A stretch of DNA of 64,000 bases. Source: Microstegium vimineum (taxonomy: Eukaryota > Streptophyta > Magnoliopsida > Poales > Poaceae). Below the pieces are notes generated by a model. The model saw only the letters and a program-made list of their open reading frames with translations. It ran no database searches and had not been told where the DNA came from. Below, one piece after another: positions 33,562 through 46,880 of this stretch; within the stretch, counting starts at the first letter, position 1, and every line of letters begins with the position of its first letter. The position numbers were made by a program, and so were the translations under genes. The stretch is from contig CM039128.1 in the NCBI GenBank assembly GCA_022036555.1, positions 5,318,926-5,382,925 of the forward strand, given 5' to 3'.

Positions 33562-34422
33562 AGCCAGAAATACACACGAAAATGTACACACAAAAAATTC
33601 GTGTGTTTTATAGAAGACCAACATACAAATACCAGTACACTAAAAAGGCCTAAGCCCAACTCAGCAAAAAAATCACAACCCAATACTACTAGTATTATAT
33701 AAGCCCAACTCAACAACCAAACAGCCCAATAACCAAACCCTACGTAACACTACTTGCTTGGTAAAAAAGAAGCACAGCGTCGGGATCCGAGGATTACCGT
33801 GCGGTGGCGATTTCATCGTCGTCTCTCCCCTGCGTAGACATTTCATCTCTACGTGGGGGAACAAAACACATCTTCAACATCGGCAGATCAGATCAACCAA
33901 TGAAAGCAGGGCAAAGAAGAGCAGATCAGATCAAACATGAACAACACTGATGCATGAGAACATGCACAGAATACAAAACAAAAAAGTAAACAACAGATCC
34001 AGGAGGAAACACTGACCTCAACTCATAAGGTAATGCCACATTAAACTTCACTTCCTCTGTCAAATACCTCAGTAAACAACTTAATAACAAAAATATCTTA
34101 TGTTACCACTTTTAGAATATGAACTCTAAGTAAGTACAAGCAAACAATAAAGATGATTTCAACAGCAACAACTTGTATTAGGTAAAAGTACTTTAGATGT
34201 TTAATGCATACAAAGACCTATAAATTATGTAAAGTTATGAAATCTACTATTTACTGCAGCAGTCATTTGGATCACTGATGACTTTGCTACGATCACCAAT
34301 CCAGTATGATCACATACTAGAGGTTCAAACTTATTGCATAGCTACCATGTTTGAATACATGAAATTATGAAACCTCAAAATTGCATCATTATCCATGTAA
34401 TTTTTTTTACTAGCAGAACAGT

Positions 34423-37400
34423 ATGTACATGACAACTAGTAGAACAAAAGATAATACAACATCAACAAACTCACATGGTTCACAAGCATTCAGCGGAATA
34501 CAACCATCTCAATATCAAGAATTTGGAGGCTCAAATACTTCATCTCAGCTGATCAATCACTACAAATACAAGAAGGTATTCAAATGGATGCTTAATGAAT
34601 TCAAACACATATTCTTTCAACAAAATATAATTCTATATTCTGTATGCAGGGAGGATACACTGAACTTATAATGGAACAGATTAACAACTCTCAAGATGAC
34701 AGTCAGACAAACAAGACTGCACAGGTATAAATTTCTTTGCAACTAGTCATATATTGCAATAATGATTCATTAAAATTACACATCTTGAACAGTATAATTT
34801 CAACTAATGTTAAGTGCAATTATTTATTATCTATGCAGTTATATGAAGAAATGCAAGGTTCAATAAATACTAACAAAACAATGGGAGGATCATTAACTGA
34901 GATGACACTAGGGAATGACATGTTCCAAGTCAAAACATATTATACACCAATCTTTTGCATATCGCTATTATCATTATTATTTGTCTCCAACTAACAGAAA
35001 GATTGCTTCTCCAAAAATTTCAGAATATCAACCTTGATGACTATTATGCCATCTTTGGACCTCAATCTCAGTGGTCAATATCAGACACAGGAAACATATC
35101 TCAGGTAATTATCAAAATCATTACATAAATAAAGGACACATAGTATGTGTTGGACATGAAGCATGATAAAACTTATCTTTTATAAAAAAGCAGGATCAAC
35201 ATATCCCAAGTGTTGCTCATGATGACAGAGCAAGCACAAGCATTGCTGATGATGACATGACAAGCTCAGTGATAGCTAATGAAGATATATCTAAAACAGA
35301 ACAAGTTCATTGGCAGACTCAACTATTCAATAACATGAACCTTGATGAGGTAAGTGAATTTTACAAAAATTCATGTTTTTCAACAATAATAACTGAAGCA
35401 AGGCCACAAAAATATAAATAAACTTACTGAATTCTCACAGGAAGACAATGGACATGAAGCCTTGACCGTCTGGGTGCCAAACAATACAAGTCGAGACACT
35501 ACATCAGCGGTACCAACTGAAAATGAAGAAGTAGATGGGAGTCAACCACTCACTGAGAAAGAGATTGAAGATTTCATTCAGAATGAGCAGGTGGCAGCAT
35601 CTGAAGGAAACAATGCACCTATCAGTAGCGTGTATACACCCCAGATAGGAATGCAATTCAAGGATAGGGATGCAGCTCACCATTTCTTCAACTTCTATGC
35701 CTTCCTAGCTGGATTTGAGATAGTCATAACACATACTACAAGGACAACGAGCAGAAAAAGAAACAATGAGATAGTCAAAGTGATAATGTGATGCAATCGA
35801 TATGGAAAAGAGAAGGAACCAAAGACTGTATATCAAGAAGAAGCACAACTGGACAATGACATTGGAAACAAACCAAAACCAAAAAGGAAAACAAATATGC
35901 AGATCAAATCTTGTTGTCCATGTTTCATAACGGTGAAAGAAGAAAATGATTATTGGAAGGTGATCAAGTTTGACTTGGACCATAATCATGAGCTAAGTCC
36001 TGGACAGAGAGATCAACTGTTTTCTAGACACAAGTACATGACTGATATGGAAAAAGCATTGATAAGGACTCTCAATGACAATAACATACCAACCAGAAAG
36101 ATGATATCTATCCTATCATATCTCAGAGGGGGAGTAACAACACTACCTATAAAAAAAGACATCAGCAACTACAGGACAAAGATCAACAGAGAGGTCAAAG
36201 GATCAGATATGACTAAAGTGCTCAATTACTTCAGAGAAAAACAGAAGCAAGATCCTGGATTCTATTACAAGTTCAGCCTAGATGAAGACAAGAAAGTCAG
36301 TAACCTATTGTGGGCAGATTGCTCATCACTCAAATATTAGATTATGACGACTGTGTTAGTTTTGACACAACCTACATGATTAACAGATATAACTTACCGT
36401 TTGCACTTTTTGTTGGAATAACTGGACATGGTCAAACCTGCATATTTGCATGCGCCTTCCTTCATGATGAAACAATAGAGACATTCAAATGGGCGTTTCA
36501 AACTTCCATAGAAGCAATGGGGGGAAGCACCCTAAAACTATCATTACAGACCAAGACAAAGCAATGAAAGCAGCTATTGAACAGGTGTTTATCAACACAA
36601 GACATAGAAACTGTTTGTTCCACATAAAGAACAAGTGCTACAACAAGAACCTAAAGGTGTCCGCAGCAAATGAGGGACTCTATGAAGACTTTGAAGACAC
36701 AGTCAACAATTCTATAACACCTGACGAATTCGAAGAACTGTGGCAAAAAATGATACAAGACAAGCACCTACAAACTAACAAGTACTTCTCAAAGATGTGG
36801 GACATGAGACACAGGTTCATACCAGTCTACTACAAAGATGATTTCTTTCCATTCATTCAAACCACATCTAGAAGTGAGCACAAATTCAAGATTCAAAGAT
36901 AATATTGGACCAACATACAACATCATTAGCTTTTTGAAAGAATAAAGTCGAATAGTTGATAACATCAACAAAGCAGAAAAATTGGAGGATACATACAACA
37001 ACCAGAAGAGGCAGAAAGAATTACTTTTTGACTACACAATAAAGCAGGAAGCAGAGCAGATGTATAACAGAAATATTTTCAGAAAGTTTCAGCTACAGCT
37101 AAAACAAACAGCAAGGCTGAACTACAAGGAAACAAAACCAGGGAAGAGATTTGAAGTTTGGCACAAAACAAATCAGATTCACAAGGTTCATAGAGTCAGG
37201 ACATACATAGTAAAGGCTGACCTAACTGAAGGCAAAGAAGAATTTACTTGCATTTGTGGAAAAATTAACAAAGATGGAGTACTATGCTCACATATCCTCA
37301 AAGTTATCACTGAAAAGGAAATGAAATCAATACCACAGAAGTACTACATTGATAGGTGGAGGAAAAAAATATCAAGGAAAATGTTGATAGAGAAGATGTT

Positions 37401-38000
37401 CAAACAGTTGCTACTACTGCATTGCTCAGATATAACATTTTGTCCAGAAAATCAGCAGTGTTGAATTCTAAAGCATCAACAAACGAGCAAGTCATGGAAT
37501 TCATCATGGAACAGTTATCACAGTTGAAAATCAGTGTTGATGAAATGCTATCTGCTCAACCCATACCTGAACAAACTATCCTACAAGACATACAAGAGCC
37601 TGAAAGCATACCGCCACAATCTGAATCAACACATGTTGAAATTGATGAACCAGACAGTATTCAAAGGAAGGGAAGGCCACCAAAACCTAAGAGGATGAAG
37701 ACAGTCATAGAACAAGTCAAGAACAAGGCACTCGATGCAGAAAAGAAAAGGACAATGGCTGCAGAAAAAAAGACAATGGTTGAACAAAGGAAGAAGAACA
37801 AGAAAACCCAGGACATAGGAACTAAAGGTTATTTTCATATATATACTAATGTTCACCACTTGTACACTCAATGAAGTCAAAGTTATAGATTTCTAACTTA
37901 TACCAACATAATATTTTTATAGGATCCCAGTGAAGCCAAGAAGGAAGAAGATGAAAGAATCAGCAAATGCCAGCAGTGCTACACAGGGACAGAATAGAGA
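34423..38000 (+). pseudogene. FAR1/FRS-type Mutator-like (MULE) transposase, degenerate
   Basis: Several small 5' exons (34423-34576, 34650-34727, 34839 onward, 35023-35104, 35193-35349) lead to a large exon starting 35441. In order it has a FAR1-type N-terminal zinc-binding region ('GMQFKDRDAAHHFFNFYA', later 'CCPCF'), with 'DHNHELSPGQ' at about 35980. The MULE DDE core is next: 'FDTTY' near 36362, 'ITDQDKAM' near 36541, then 'HRNCLFH'. A SWIM zinc finger ('CICGKINKDGVLCSH') follows near 37252, and an AT-hook-like 'RKGRPPKPKR' near 37670. A TGA at 35789-35791 and several frameshifts (near 36310, 36520, 36890 and 37370) disable it. This is the family from which the plant regulators FHY3 and FAR1 were domesticated. 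Confidence 0.8.
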
Positions 38001-38345
38001 ATGAGAAGAAAATAACTCTTTTATTCTCCAAATAAATTATGTAATGACATGGATGTATCAGTACATTGATCAGTATAAAAAATTACATATCTCTAGAACT
38101 ACAATTTCATACTTCAAGAAGTGTTATTTATTTTCTACCATTTAGCAATTATTCTTCGATACTATAGTTCAGTGATAGATATGCTGTACATATTACCAAA
38201 TAACATATAATGTCAACAATAACAAAAAACAGTATCAAATGATCAGTGCTGTAACACAAGAAAACAAGAACATAAAAAAACAGTTATGATGGGACACCAA
38301 AACTAAACAACAAAAAAAGTTAAAACAACAAAAAGTAATTCAAAA

Positions 38346-38423
38346 CCCTCCTCCTTTACCAGAGCTTGAGACCTGCTATGATGGGACACTGTTAGGTACC
38401 CCACCATAGGCGGAGTTAAAAAC
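38346..38423. repeat. Dispersed 78-bp motif, copy 1
   Basis: CCCTCCTCCTTTACCAG, a GCTTGRGACCTGCTA core and CACCATAGGCGGAGTTAAAAAC recur at 39799-39875. The two copies bracket the two-repeat gene at 38600-39494. The core slightly resembles a tRNA B box, but I cannot assign the motif to a known family. Confidence 0.6.
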
Positions 38424-38599
38424 GTTTTAATATTTTTTTTACCTATTCAAAATAACAAATCATGAAACAAATGACAGTAATATAAGAAATAGTAGCAGTA
38501 ATATAAATTATTACAAACCACAGTCCAAACAAAAGACTTGCTTTAAAAGATAAGAAACAACTGACATCTTGAGATAATAGGAAGATAACCTCATCAAAC

Positions 38600-39494
38600 T
38601 GAATAAAACATGCACTACCGAGTCTGAGGAAAAATTCTATCACACACAACACTCTCATAGGAATCCTCTTCTGCAGCTCTGACAGATAAACTCAGAATGC
38701 GGTACAAACAAATTATTTTGCCATCAACCTTCCAGGAACGTCCAACCATCATGTTAGCATCAGCTTCATCAATCACCAAAATATAGACAGTCTCATTGGT
38801 TGAATCCAAAACAAACTTACATGTGCACATGTATTGTACGCCACGGTTCTGCTTGATAGCACGAGAAACTAGTTTCACACTACCAACTCCTTTAGCAGCA
38901 ACTAAACGACTTTGGTCACCAGGAGCTAAGCCAAAATACTCAACAACAAACAATGAAACCACTTCATTGGCTAATGTGAACGGAACTGCTGTATCAGGAG
39001 CAAGTGAATTCTTGGCAAGAACACCCTACCAAAAAAACATAACTCAAAACATGAATATAACAAACAAAATACAAAATTGACAGCACTAAAACACAATAAA
39101 AACTTACATACATTCTATTTGGAATATCCCTGAATGATTGGATAGAGCCTTCCAGTATACCAATGCAAGAGACTTTAGATATATCAACAGATACAAAACC
39201 AACCAAGACTCTCCAAGCACAAAGCTGAGAAGGAATATCACTCTAACGAGCCAAAACATACACAACCTTATCTTCCTCATCAAGATAGAACTTGAAACTC
39301 TGAAGAAACAAAGGACCACGAAGGTGTTTAAAAGCCCGAGCCACTGTCATAACTCTATCTTCAACAACACTAACCTTGTTGAATTTCACTGCCAGCAAAC
39401 AATTCTGATCACCAACATTGAGACATAAAACTTCAAGCACATAACTAGAAACATTCCTCAGTGACATGATATACTTTTCCAACAAACGATTCAT
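38600..39494 (-). pseudogene. Two-repeat protein of unknown family
   Basis: Two minus-strand exons (about 39491-39105 and 39028-38600) each encode a related segment. Repeat A has '..LNVGDQNCLLAVKF', then 'RG', then 'FKFYLDEEDKVVYVL'. Repeat B has '..LAPGDQSRLVAAKG', then 'RG', then 'CKFVLDSTNETVYIL'. The shared pattern GDQ..L.A.K...V, then RG, then F.LD....VY.L points to an internal duplication. A TAG at 39243-39245 interrupts the first exon. I do not recognise the family. It lies downstream of the Ulp1-like gene on the same strand, so it may be cargo of the same transposon. Confidence 0.5.
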
Positions 39495-39798
39495 CTACAA
39501 CAAAAAGAATAAAGAATACTGTCACAACTCTACTCTACTGCAACTCACTATACTAATACTTAAATAAAAGAAATATGAATGGTCAAAATTAATCGAAAAC
39601 AGTCATAACATGCGACAAACAAAAAAAACAGAACCACAAAAGCAGGAATCCAAAAATAGATACATCAGATGAAGGGTCGGGAGTAAAAGCTGCAGCTGAG
39701 AAAACAAATAAAACCAACAAGACTGACCGATTCAATGACATGCAAAACTACAAAAAACCTACACACAGTACACAAATTCAACCACAAAGAAAAAACAA

Positions 39799-39875
39799 CC
39801 CTCCTCCTTTACCAGGGCTTGGGACCTGCTACAATGGTACACAATAAATATACCACCATAGGCGGAGTTAAAAAC
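39799..39875. repeat. Dispersed 78-bp motif, copy 2
   Basis: This is the second copy of the motif at 38346-38423, in direct orientation about 1.45 kb away. It lies between the two-repeat gene and the Ulp1-like gene. Confidence 0.6.
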
Positions 39876-40254
39876 TTTTTTTTCATTTCCTATCTATGGA
39901 ACCTGAAGCTTAGATCAAGGACATATCAAAATTTATCTATGCAAAGACAGATAACAGAATTGAAACTGCAAAACCACATTCACAATCAAACATCACAAAA
40001 CAACAAGGGACACCAAGACAGATCACAAAAATTTAAAGATAAATTAGCACAAGCACAATCAATTAACAAAACAAACAATTCTTTTTATATAGAAAGACAG
40101 ATCACAGAAATACAGAACAAAACTAATATCATTTGGTATAGTTTAACCTCAACATAGCACATTAATATAGAGTACCAATTAACCATCACCTGTTCAAATG
40201 AACCTAGTTGATTCATTACAAACTCCAGTGCACTCATAGCATGAACCAGAACAA

Positions 40255-43200
40255 CTATATAACATGAAGCCTAACCACAAATTCTAAATAAATCACACAG
40301 ATCATCCTCCCTGCTCCAACATGCCATAGACCTGAGAACAGAAACAACAAAACAATTAAAAAAGTTAATGCATGAAGAAACATTAAAGAAAATGATATTG
40401 AAAAAATTATTACCTCCCTAACTTTAGACTGTCCATCAACGGCAGAATTGAACTCATTGAAAATCATATCATTCACATACTTGATGCGGAGGTTCCCAAT
40501 ATCATCTTCACCATACTTTTCACTCATGTTAACATTCACTTCAAAGTACTCTAGATTCTTCATAGCATATATACCACTATCATTCATTATGCTACATACA
40601 AAACATAACAACATTTAGGCCATAATTAATACTAAAACAACCAGATAAAATTAATGGAGAAAAGATGTTGCTTAGCAGATTTTAAAACACTTTCTACTTC
40701 ACCTACTTTTCAGACTGCTGAGGTACATCTGCAAAGAAAACAAGATATCCACGGAAACCAAAATCAATCTTCACCACTTCAGCCCATACAGTGCACAAGT
40801 TCTCTATCTACAAATTTGATCAATGAAATAGATTACAGTACCTTTCAATATTTCTCATAATTAAGATAAAACTAGCCATTACATTATAACAACTAATAAA
40901 GCAAAGAAATATTATGCTCATACTTATAAATTCATCTTTCACAGCCTTATGAAAAGTTGAGTCTCCTCCAAAGTGTAGTGTGCATGAATCCAAAATTATA
41001 CACCATCTCATACTAATATACACAACTACCACATACCAGCGATCACAGAACATAATTGGAAAATATAGCTGAGAAAACCAAAAACAAATTAAAAACAATA
41101 TATTTTTAAAGCAACTAACACATGTGTGATAATAAACAATAAAAACTTCACTTACGTAGTTGCTATGTGATAAGGACCTTGCACGGTTAGCGCCCTTGAA
41201 GCATCTAACAGCTGTGTCAAATAGCGCTTTTTCATTCTCATCATCACGACCATGATTCCCAATAAGATAATCCTTTCAAACACAAAATAATCAGTTTTCT
41301 TTTCAAATACAACTTACTACAAATGCTTGTAATTTGCACCAACTTTTGAAAAAAAGTAGTGAACCTGAGAAGAAATGCTTACACCAATACAAGTAGCTGA
41401 AAAAACAAAAATCATACTTACACCAACTTTTGAAAAGAAGAAATGCTTGTAGGAATCCTTGGGGTGTCTCCTGAGAAATAGTAATTTGCATAAAGCATTC
41501 ACTACAAAGTAGTGAACCTGCCCTTAAGGTTTAAGAGAACTTGCAAGTGCACTTAATCTGACAACCACATGCCCATAATCAATTGCTGCAAAACTGAAAT
41601 AGAAAAAAGTTTATACATATCAACAAATACTCATGCAAAACATTGTACACATGAATAAAACTCCCTCCCTCCATAAGGAGGTTATGAAACATTTCAAACT
41701 TACTCTGCACATTCAGTTTCTGCCATCCTCAATACAACACCATACATGACCATCTCATGATTGGACACTTTTATCTTTGATTGAGGATTGATATAAGGTC
41801 TCTGTTTATATTTGCTTCGGACTATAAGCCTCCTAGTACGATGGACAACTAACTTTTCACTAGAAGAGTTCCAACAACCTTGAACACCATCTTGACTTGA
41901 GAAAGACTTAGAATTGTCTGATAATCCATTACTGTGAACAGAAACAGAAGGCTCACCAACTAATGCAACAGATGGAGGGCATGGAAGAGGTGTTGCAACA
42001 GGTGCCTGCTAAATTTTAAAAAACAATAACCAAATCAAGTATAGGTACAAAATAAGGAGGTCCAAAGAATCCACACACACACATTAGAGCCAATAAAGTG
42101 CATAGATGCTACAAATTCAAAATTATTCAACTAAACTGCTTCTTCACTTATGAACAACAAAAACAAAAACAGAACCATCACAATTGTCCATGCAAAACTC
42201 TGCAACACAAGTTTGTAGCACAAAGAAGGTGCTACTAGGAAATTATCCCAGATAACAAATGTCCAGAACTAAAAAATTATACAGACTCAGTTACAAATTC
42301 ATAATGTTCTCCAGAAGGACTAATTACAGCTAGAGGAACAGTAGCAGTTGAAGCTTCAGCAGTATCAGAATATTCAGTCCAAGGTATAGACACCATATGG
42401 AGAAGGTCCTAATGCAAAAAATAATACTACCATATTAGAAACAGAAAAGAGATCACAACATATAATCCAAAAAAAAAGCTTACATTTTCAACATTGACAT
42501 TTCTTTCTCCCTCTTCAGTTTTTTCAGAGGCACTAATTCCCTTACTGCTCATATTACTACCTCCAAATGGTCGATGAGGCATCACCGGGTTTACAAAAAT
42601 CCAACCATTTCCATCAGTTTCTTCCCAGAATGTGTGCTCAATAATTGTTTCAGATTGAACCTATCCAAAATTGTAAGTTCATAAGCTTCTAGTATAAAGA
42701 CCAATGATAAAACAGACATAAGTAATTCCAAACATAAATTTACATGCACACCGCCATGACAAAAAACAACTACATAAGCACTATGAAGAAAAAATATATT
42801 AAAATGAATGAAAATGGTTATACCTCACAATTGCCTTCATGATGCATATCATTTGATACAGGACCTAGAGTCACAAAATTTTCTCCATCATTACAACAAG
42901 CTATACCAGATGACGTACCAACAGGAGCCGTTTCCTCAAGTTTGTCCTAAATCAATCACCTCATCATCAAACAATCTAAATGACGGTACACTTGGGCTAT
43001 TAAAGAAGGGAGTTTTTGTGGTAGATGGTTTATTAACAAGTGCTTTTCCTACATAAGGAAATGAGAATTGGTAAAGAATATTCAAACTTATAGGTTACAG
43101 AAATAAATAATACATAACTCATATACCATGATTGTATAAATTGAAATGTGTAATTTACTAGTAGTAAATATAGATTTTAGAAAGTTACTAACCACAAGGA

Positions 43201-46200
43201 TCACAAGTAACAACAGTTTTTGCAGCCAATTCACTTCCATTCAAATTGCAGGGAATATCCTTTGCCTCTGATAACAATGCATCTAGACTAGAAGCAATTT
43301 GGCTATTCTGCACTGCATCTAATTTGACATTCTCTTTGGACTGAAAACAAAAAACAAAAAATAGTTGTCAACTATTACTTGTCAACTTATACAGTTATAC
43401 AACTAATAAACTAGATAATTATGCTATCACTGAAATCACCAACCACCTAACACAGAAGAAAAATACAAAACAGTCAAGTAGCAACCATACAAATATTACA
43501 AACATTTACTCACTTTAAGTTTGAGCTTATAACGTTCTGCACCTTGACTAATTTTTACTGGGGAGTCTTCAACAACTACAGGGTTGTTATTTGTACCACC
43601 AGTTCCAAGATGTTCCAGCACAGTTTCCTAAAATCAAATCAAAAATATTAATCATGTAAGCTGAAATCACTAAACAAATAACATAACTCATTTTAATAAA
43701 TAAAATGTACAAACATAGACCTTAACATGATCATCTTTAATCACACTCAGAGGAGAGTTTCCAAGTTGTTTAGATAATCCATGTCGAGTCCTACAAGCTA
43801 CACTATCAGGGCTGGAAGACTGTGAAGTAATATTCTTTCCCTTCCTCTTCCTCTTCCTCTTACTTGTTCCTGAATGTACAGAAGAAAAATATTAATTACA
43901 GTAAGCTACACTCAGAGGTTGTCGTGTTTAAACAATATTACAACTTGTCATCTACCTTCAAATGATGACTTATTAGAAGAAAGTATTTCAGTTTCCTGAG
44001 AAACACGACAACCCTCACTATGTAAGCCATCTGATTCAACTAATTGAGTCACAGAAACTTCTTCTGTAATACTTTTTCTACCACTAGCCCTTTTATCATG
44101 GACATCTTCCATATTGCTATTGTCAAAGCCAGCATCCATTGGGGCTTCATAGTCATGATCCATTCGTTGTTCACCTTCCTCACTAATGTTAAAATCAGCA
44201 GCATCAGTACTTGCATCAACATTCACACAAAATTGTGAAGCTCCATCTTACAACATATGTAATAATGATGAGAATAAGAGAGAAGAGATCTCATCGTCCT
44301 CTAGCGGCGCTGCTAGGACATGGAGATAGAGAGTCACTAAGAGAGAGTGTGCGGGTGGGGAAGAAGAAGAGAGTGAGCCAGCGGTCCTGTCTCGGCCAGC
44401 AATGGCATGACCGACACATGAGAGAGAACATTTGAAGGGATGAGCTGAGCTTGTGGAGTATGTATTGGCACAAATCACAATAAACAAATTGATGCAAAAA
44501 TTGAATGCATGGAGGTGTATCAAAAATTTTGCTCACTCATGTGTGGGAACTACATCATCATGAGCTGGACGACCATAAGCACTGTACATGTGCTTGAAAA
44601 TAGATGTCACAAGGTCCCAAGGCCTCCTAAAACCATGAAGTATGTGGTGCTCTTCAAAGACAACAACTACACTTGCTCTAGCCTGTTTATATGCAAAATA
44701 CAAGATCTTAACAAATAAACAAAAAACCAACCATTACAAAAACAAAAAATAGCCAAACTCAATAAGCAACTTACATCAGCACGCAAATCACCACACTCAT
44801 TGTTCATACACTCCTTGAACAACGAACAAGCATCATCCGGCAAAACAGATTCCGCATAACAATTTTGATTAATTGATTTTAACTACAGAAAATAATAAAT
44901 AGTGAATCAGTAAGCTAAAGAGGAACAAAACCCAAAAAGACAACACTCAAAAAACCTAAAACTAAGACGTACCGGACGCTTTCCATACTTAGCAGCAGAA
45001 AAACAATCATATGAAGAGAATTTCTTTATCATAGATCCCTTCCAACATAGAATTCTAGGCAAATTTTGGGGGAGCTGGTTATGACAACCAAAGTCCACAA
45101 AATCCAGATAATAAGCCTATAGCAGATTACAAACTATGGATGAGTAAATATGTTGCATATAGGACAGAAATTAATAAAAATAAAAAAATAGCAAATGCAA
45201 AACAAAACTTACCGCAAAAAAGTAGAGACACCCACCAATTGTATTCCTTTTTTTCTTGTACAATGAAATTGAAGAAACCAACCACTCGAATATAAATTTA
45301 CACCAGTCCCAATTCTTTGCAGTTGAAACATCAAGCAAAGCTGGAAAGTATTTCGGGCTTGGGACAGTGCTCGAATTTGGCCAAAGGAAACTTGACAATG
45401 CAACAACCATGAAATACCGAAACACATCAGAATCAGACAAATCAGCCTTTATCAACTTGGTGCCAAAAGTTCTTATCATTGGAATGGCAGTCTCTTTAAT
45501 TTCTTTTAGGAATTTGACCTTACAACTGTCATCTCGCTTTAGACTTATAGAATCACCACCAATTGGTAAACCTAATACCAAATGGACAGATTGTGCAGAC
45601 ATAGGAATGATTCTTCCTCCAACAATAATATCAGAACAGTTCTCATCTAGCTGATCAGAAAGCCAGGTGACAAAATTTCTTGGAACTGAACATCCATCAA
45701 ACTCTGGAAGAATTCCAAAACCACAATCTCTAATAATTTTTTTCTTCCAATCATCTAACTTGGATATAATTTCTGCAAAGTACTTGTTGTTGAACCTACT
45801 TCCAGGTGGACCTGATGTACTGCCCCCACCAGATGATTTGCTTTTTCTATGCACTGTATCTCTAGCATTCTAAACACAACACAGATTATTTTTAGTTAGC
45901 TAACTAAACATGAATTCAGTAAACATGGCATGTAAAGAAAAACATCAATCAGAACTAATCTAGGACTACTAACACAAGATACAATAAACAATGGTAAATC
46001 TAAGTTAGCACAACCTTGACAAAAAATCATTGGGCAAAATGGAATCGAAAGCTGTAGCGGCATTGTGGCTAAAGCAGCAGCAAGGCTACTCGATAAAACC
46101 TGGAGAAATCAAACAACAACCGTTGTTGTACTAGTGGTACAAGTATAGACAACAACCTACCAGCTCTTCCGTCTCACAAGCTACCAGCTCTTCCGGCTCA

Positions 46201-46880
46201 TGCACAAGACAAACAAGCTGCTCAAGAGACCAGTTGGTTTATCACATCAAAGATCCTTTTCAATGTATATATAATAGGGTAGTGATATGATAAGGAAACT
46301 CTAGGAAAGCTTAAAGGAACAACACATACACCAGCAAATAATGCAGAGGAATGGTTGTACAACCTCCAAAAAAACACCCACGCATTCCATCCTCAGTTAA
46401 ATAGAAGCATGCACCTACTAGTTATAGACAGTTGCACACAGTCCATGTATAAACTGACTACAACTACAACTATAATTTACCAACCAAACAACAGCTAGAT
46501 TTCCATACTTGACAAATAGCATTTCATGAAGTAATAATTGAAGCCTTCACAAGAGCATTACAGGAAACTAACCTTTCCAGTTCTTTTCCCAACACCAGAT
46601 TTCTTTTCTAAATTCCGGGCAACCTAAAAAAAATCAAAATGCATACATAGTGAAAAAAAATGCTACATGAACTTTGCCTCATTTGGCTCTATCTCAGACA
46701 TCAGACGACACAGCAACACTAAGCACAGTACAAAACAAACAACAAACAAATGGAAACAACAAACAAATGGATGCACAACTAACCTGTCTCAAATGCTTGT
46801 AAGTCTTCAAAATTGCAGCTTCACCTATCTCATCCTCTGACAAATGTCCATCCAATGAAGCTAAGTCATTTTCTTCATTG
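40255..46880 (-). pseudogene. Transposon-carried PMD/Ulp1-like gene, exon 1 remainder to C-terminus
   Basis: This is a minus-strand multi-exon gene. Exon 1 ends about 46794 (donor GTTAGT). Small exons near 46573-46625 follow. A domain exon at about 45214-45870 has 'VPRNFVTWLSDQ' and 'VHLVLGLPIGG', typical of the domain found upstream of Ulp1-like peptidases in plant transposons. Next is an exon at 44973-45114 ('LDFVDFG'), then acidic low-complexity exons at 43.7-44.2 kb and further exons near 41.2-43 kb. An Ulp1-like peptidase region follows: about 40930-41070 with '..DRWYVVVVY' and 'ILDS', then 40560-40600 with 'MNDSGIYAMKNLEYF'. The catalytic His (usual HW) reads Arg and the catalytic Cys (usual DCG) reads Ser. 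The exon series is my reading of splice sites and may contain two genes; the downstream half is less certain. Confidence 0.6.
44248..44475 (-). promoter_or_regulatory. Possible internal promoter/leader sharing sequence with 62140-62220
   Basis: GAGAACATTTGAAGG followed by GAGCTGAG and TTGT recurs at 62170-62210, just upstream of the start of the split PMD/Ulp1-like gene. A second gene may therefore start here (ATG near 44226 followed by an acidic ORF), or the segment is an internal duplication of the element's 5' region. Confidence 0.35.

Noticed and set aside
36982..37464. A separate gene from the transposase
   Set aside because: It contains the SWIM finger expected at the C-terminus of the FAR1-type transposase; frameshifts only make it appear separate.
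38346..39875. tRNA or SINE gene in the 78-bp motif
   Set aside because: Only a weak B-box-like word is present, with no A box, cloverleaf or poly-A/T end.
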